A DNA stretch of 64,000 bases. It comes from Peromyscus leucopus. Taxonomy: Eukaryota > Chordata > Mammalia > Rodentia > Cricetidae. The notes under the pieces were generated by a model. The model worked only from the letters and a program-made list of their open reading frames with translations, did not search any database and was not told the origin of the DNA. The translations under genes and the position numbers were made by a program. Positions within the stretch are counted from its first letter, which is position 1. Every line of letters begins with the position of its first letter. The stretch covers positions 86,876,936 through 86,940,935 of the forward strand of contig NC_051071.1 in assembly GCF_004664715.2 (NCBI RefSeq). The letters are read 5' to 3'. Positions 61,833 to 64,000 of this stretch are shown in pieces.

Positions 61833-63092
61833 CCTCGTCTGTTGTGTTAGGCAGACTCAAGTTTTCCAAGAGCTTTGTGCACTCCAGGCCTGTTCCCAGA
61901 GGTGTGTACTTTGAATCCTTTTGTTAGATTTGCTCCTTGGACATAGAGATTATGGACTTAATGAATTCTGCTTGTTCACACACCTGTGTTGATGAACACT
62001 AACTCCACTGGACAGAGCATGAAATATGTTTTGAAGATCTTTTCCTCACACCTCAACAGAGCTTTCTTTCAGTCAGATTGTGAAGTAAAAAGTAGGCCCA
62101 GGGAAACTGCAGCAATTTTAAGCATTGCACTACTAACAGTATGGAGCCTGTCTTGAGGACTGGAGGGCTTCTGAGAACAGCAAGGAGAAGTCCGTTTGTG
62201 GGCTCATTTCTCCTATCTACATGATGGCCTATGGATGCTACTAATTGTTGAGTTCACTTCTACATCTTTCTTGGTATTAGAGTCTGCTAGAGTTAGCTTT
62301 GGATAGTCACTGAAATCCAGAAAGCAAATTCCACTTCATCATCAAATGCTTTGGTTCCAGAATTAACTTGTGAGAATTCTGTATATAAGAAAAAAAAGTT
62401 TTTTCATTTTGTTTCTTATATCTCCTCTATAAAGACAAATATATTCAACTTTTTTCCTGCTTGACACACACTTGCAAAGCAGTTCTATTATGGTATTAAC
62501 ATTGCCATTTGAGAAGATTGCTAGTGGTCTGTGCAGTCCTTAATGTGGTTTACTTTTTAGGAGGTTAGTTTTTTTTTTTTTTTGGTCATGGATTTTAATT
62601 AAAGTTTAACAAATGCCATTGTGTATGCTGAGTCAGCAATGTCTTACACACATTTCTCTCTGGAATGTGAGAAGGATTCAGGAGTGTCCACAAAGATCAC
62701 GAGATCAAAGAAAAGTGTGGTAAGTATCAAGTGGCGATGTTGTGGTGGATGCTGAAGCAAAGGCATCTTTCTAGTTCATTGTCAGACTAAAAGTAAGTTT
62801 GGATTTCTTGCATTCAGTGTAATTCTAGTGTGTTTTTTCACTCTCTTTATAAGCTAAATTTATAATTTCTGTTTGGACATCAGTTTCTTGTCAAACATAG
62901 GCAAAGAACACAATGATATGATTGTGACTGCCTATATGAGAAGATAAGGCATATGTACTAATAAAAGGGCAAATCAAGTTTTATGCCATATGTTCCTATA
63001 AAAGAGAAATAGAAATCTAGGTACCTGAGGTCTCTTATGATGTAGGGAACCATTTTTGCCCTAATTTCTCCCCATCGTTAGTCCTATTCTTC
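61833..63092. other. Unassigned, A+T-rich DNA
   Basis: T run at 62570-62583. No repeat family or gene recognised. Confidence 0.45.
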
Positions 63093-63108
63093 CAGAGGCA
63101 TTTATTTT

Positions 63109-63279
63109 TATTTTTATTTTTTTATTTTTTTTGGTTTTTCGAGACAGGGTTTCTCTGTGTAGCTTTGCACCTTTCCTGGAGCTCACTTGGTAGCCCAGGC
63201 TGGCCTCGAACTCACAGAGATCCGCCTGCCTCTGCCTCCCGAGTGCTGGGATTAAAGGCGTGCGCCACCACCGCCCGGC
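63109..63279 (-). repeat. Young B1 SINE, minus strand
   Basis: Complete B1 with T-rich tail, 'cgagacagggtttctctgtg', 'tttgcacctttcctggagct' and the end 'ccaccaccgcccggc', flanked by perfect 16-bp duplications 'cagaggcatttatttt' at 63093-63108 and 63280-63295. Both overlapping frames here are the B1. Confidence 0.95.
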
Positions 63280-63295
63280 CAGAGGCATTTATTTT

Positions 63296-63718
63296 ATACT
63301 GGATTTTTCTTTTTATCTGTACATGGAGCTGTTTCTCTTATCTCTTCTGGTCCTTTGCTTCCTTCTACCTAGTGAGAACTGGATGACCACTTAAGGAATT
63401 CTTTTGCTTTCATTTTTATTGTTTACCTAACACCACTTTGAATATTAAAATTCTCTCTCTTGCCAAATATTTTTCCTTCCATATTTTAAGCAACTCCTGA
63501 CATTTCACCTCAGGCATAAAGGATTCTGACTTGACCAGAGGCAGGCATAGCTTTTTCTTGCTAATCAACTTAGCAGAAACACTCAAATTCTTCCACTGAC
63601 TTTCTGAGATGCAGGTTCAATAAATTTGAGCCATACATTTTGTGTTTTGGGAACATAAATGAAAGTAGAATTTGTTTCTTGAACCCTGACAGAAGAGATG
63701 GGCTGTCATAGGCTGCAG
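63296..63718. other. Unassigned DNA
   Basis: Nothing recognised. Confidence 0.4.
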
Positions 63719-63886
63719 TACAGTGTGGCCAGTGCTTGGAGAGCACAGGCATTGTGACTAGGTTACAATACAGTGTGACCAGTGCTTGGTTGACTAGGTC
63801 ACAATACAGTGTGGCCAGAGCTTGGAGAGCACAGGAATATTATGACTAGGTTACAATACAGTGTGGCCAGAGCTTGGATGGCACTG
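63719..63886. repeat. Minisatellite, three full units and a partial
   Basis: Units start with 'tacagtgtg' at 63719, 63769, 63805 and 63857, with lengths 50, 36, 52 and about 30 bp. The second unit lacks a 'agagcacagg' segment. Units differ by a few substitutions. Confidence 0.85.
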
Positions 63887-64000
63887 TTAATGCTTGAAGT
63901 GCACAGTGAAGAAAACAAACAGAACATCTTCCTCTGAGGGAGCAAGGAGGAGAGCAGCGTAGAGGGAAGGGAAAGTCACTAAAAAGAAAGACCAGTGCAT
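63887..64000. other. Unassigned DNA at window edge
   Basis: Purine-rich, nothing recognised. Confidence 0.35.

Overview
The window reads as nuclear DNA of a muroid rodent, most likely a cricetid (deer mouse, vole or hamster group). The evidence is its interspersed repeats. It has B1, B3/B4, ID and ID-B1 SINEs, rodent-type MaLR and ERVK-like LTRs, and decayed rodent LINE-1 3' ends. Most of the well-preserved B1 copies carry a right-hand half with a 'ccaggaaaggcgcaaagctac' type sequence (positions 20823-21012, 35376-35533, 51921-52201, 63109-63279). From memory this fits cricetids better than Mus or Rattus. There is no operon-like gene density, no ribosome-binding sites and no long open frame. 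The species is inferred and was not tested.

I find no protein-coding gene, tRNA, rRNA or recognisable small RNA gene that I can defend. The open frames are short (152 codons at most). They either fall in repeats (poly-Ser/Leu from TC runs, poly-His/Thr from GT runs, poly-Pro from a C run, Lys/Glu from GGAA runs) or lack any family motif. The window is best read as intronic or intergenic sequence. The only gene-related signal is a CpG island at about 17880-18725, with about 50 CpGs by my count, a GC box, splice-donor-like sites on both strands and a Z-DNA-prone GC/GT tract at its right edge. It is probably the promoter or first-exon region of a gene whose coding exons lie elsewhere. Its direction is not determined.

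Layout. 1-8700: mostly unique sequence with a MaLR LTR (1737-2216), a MIR, a GT run, a TC run and an L1 3' end-like block (7520-8340). 8735-13600: an ERVK-like stretch, GT runs, a B3 and an L1 fragment. 13591-16221: a retroviral cluster in which one LTR is inserted inside another, followed by a second solo copy of the outer family. 16216-20800: unique sequence carrying the CpG island. 20806-23672: a dense repeat block (young B1, purine tract, B1, ERVK-like LTR, 1 kb of L1). 24080-35350: mostly unique, with scattered SINEs, a TTCC array and a 59-base C run. 35360-37814: three B1s, one containing a perfect foldback, and a B3A. 38880-46620: ID, MaLR and B4 copies, a composite microsatellite, a third outer-family LTR and MLT1/MIR relics. 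46620-53800: MaLR, L1, the fourth outer-family LTR, a B1 with an expanded tail, and an L1 3' end. 53800-64000: mostly unique with MIRs, a long TC run, a MaLR, a B3A, a duplicated palindrome, a young B1 and a minisatellite at the right end.

The best observations are small-scale. Several insertions have target-site duplications I could read base by base, which gives exact boundaries and an order of events. One LTR family appears as four solo copies flanked by 6-bp duplications and contains a B1-like segment. One B1 has an internal 32-base perfect inverted repeat and another has an internal 26-base tandem duplication. I did not find an undescribed biological system here. Names of repeat families are from memory and need a library search.
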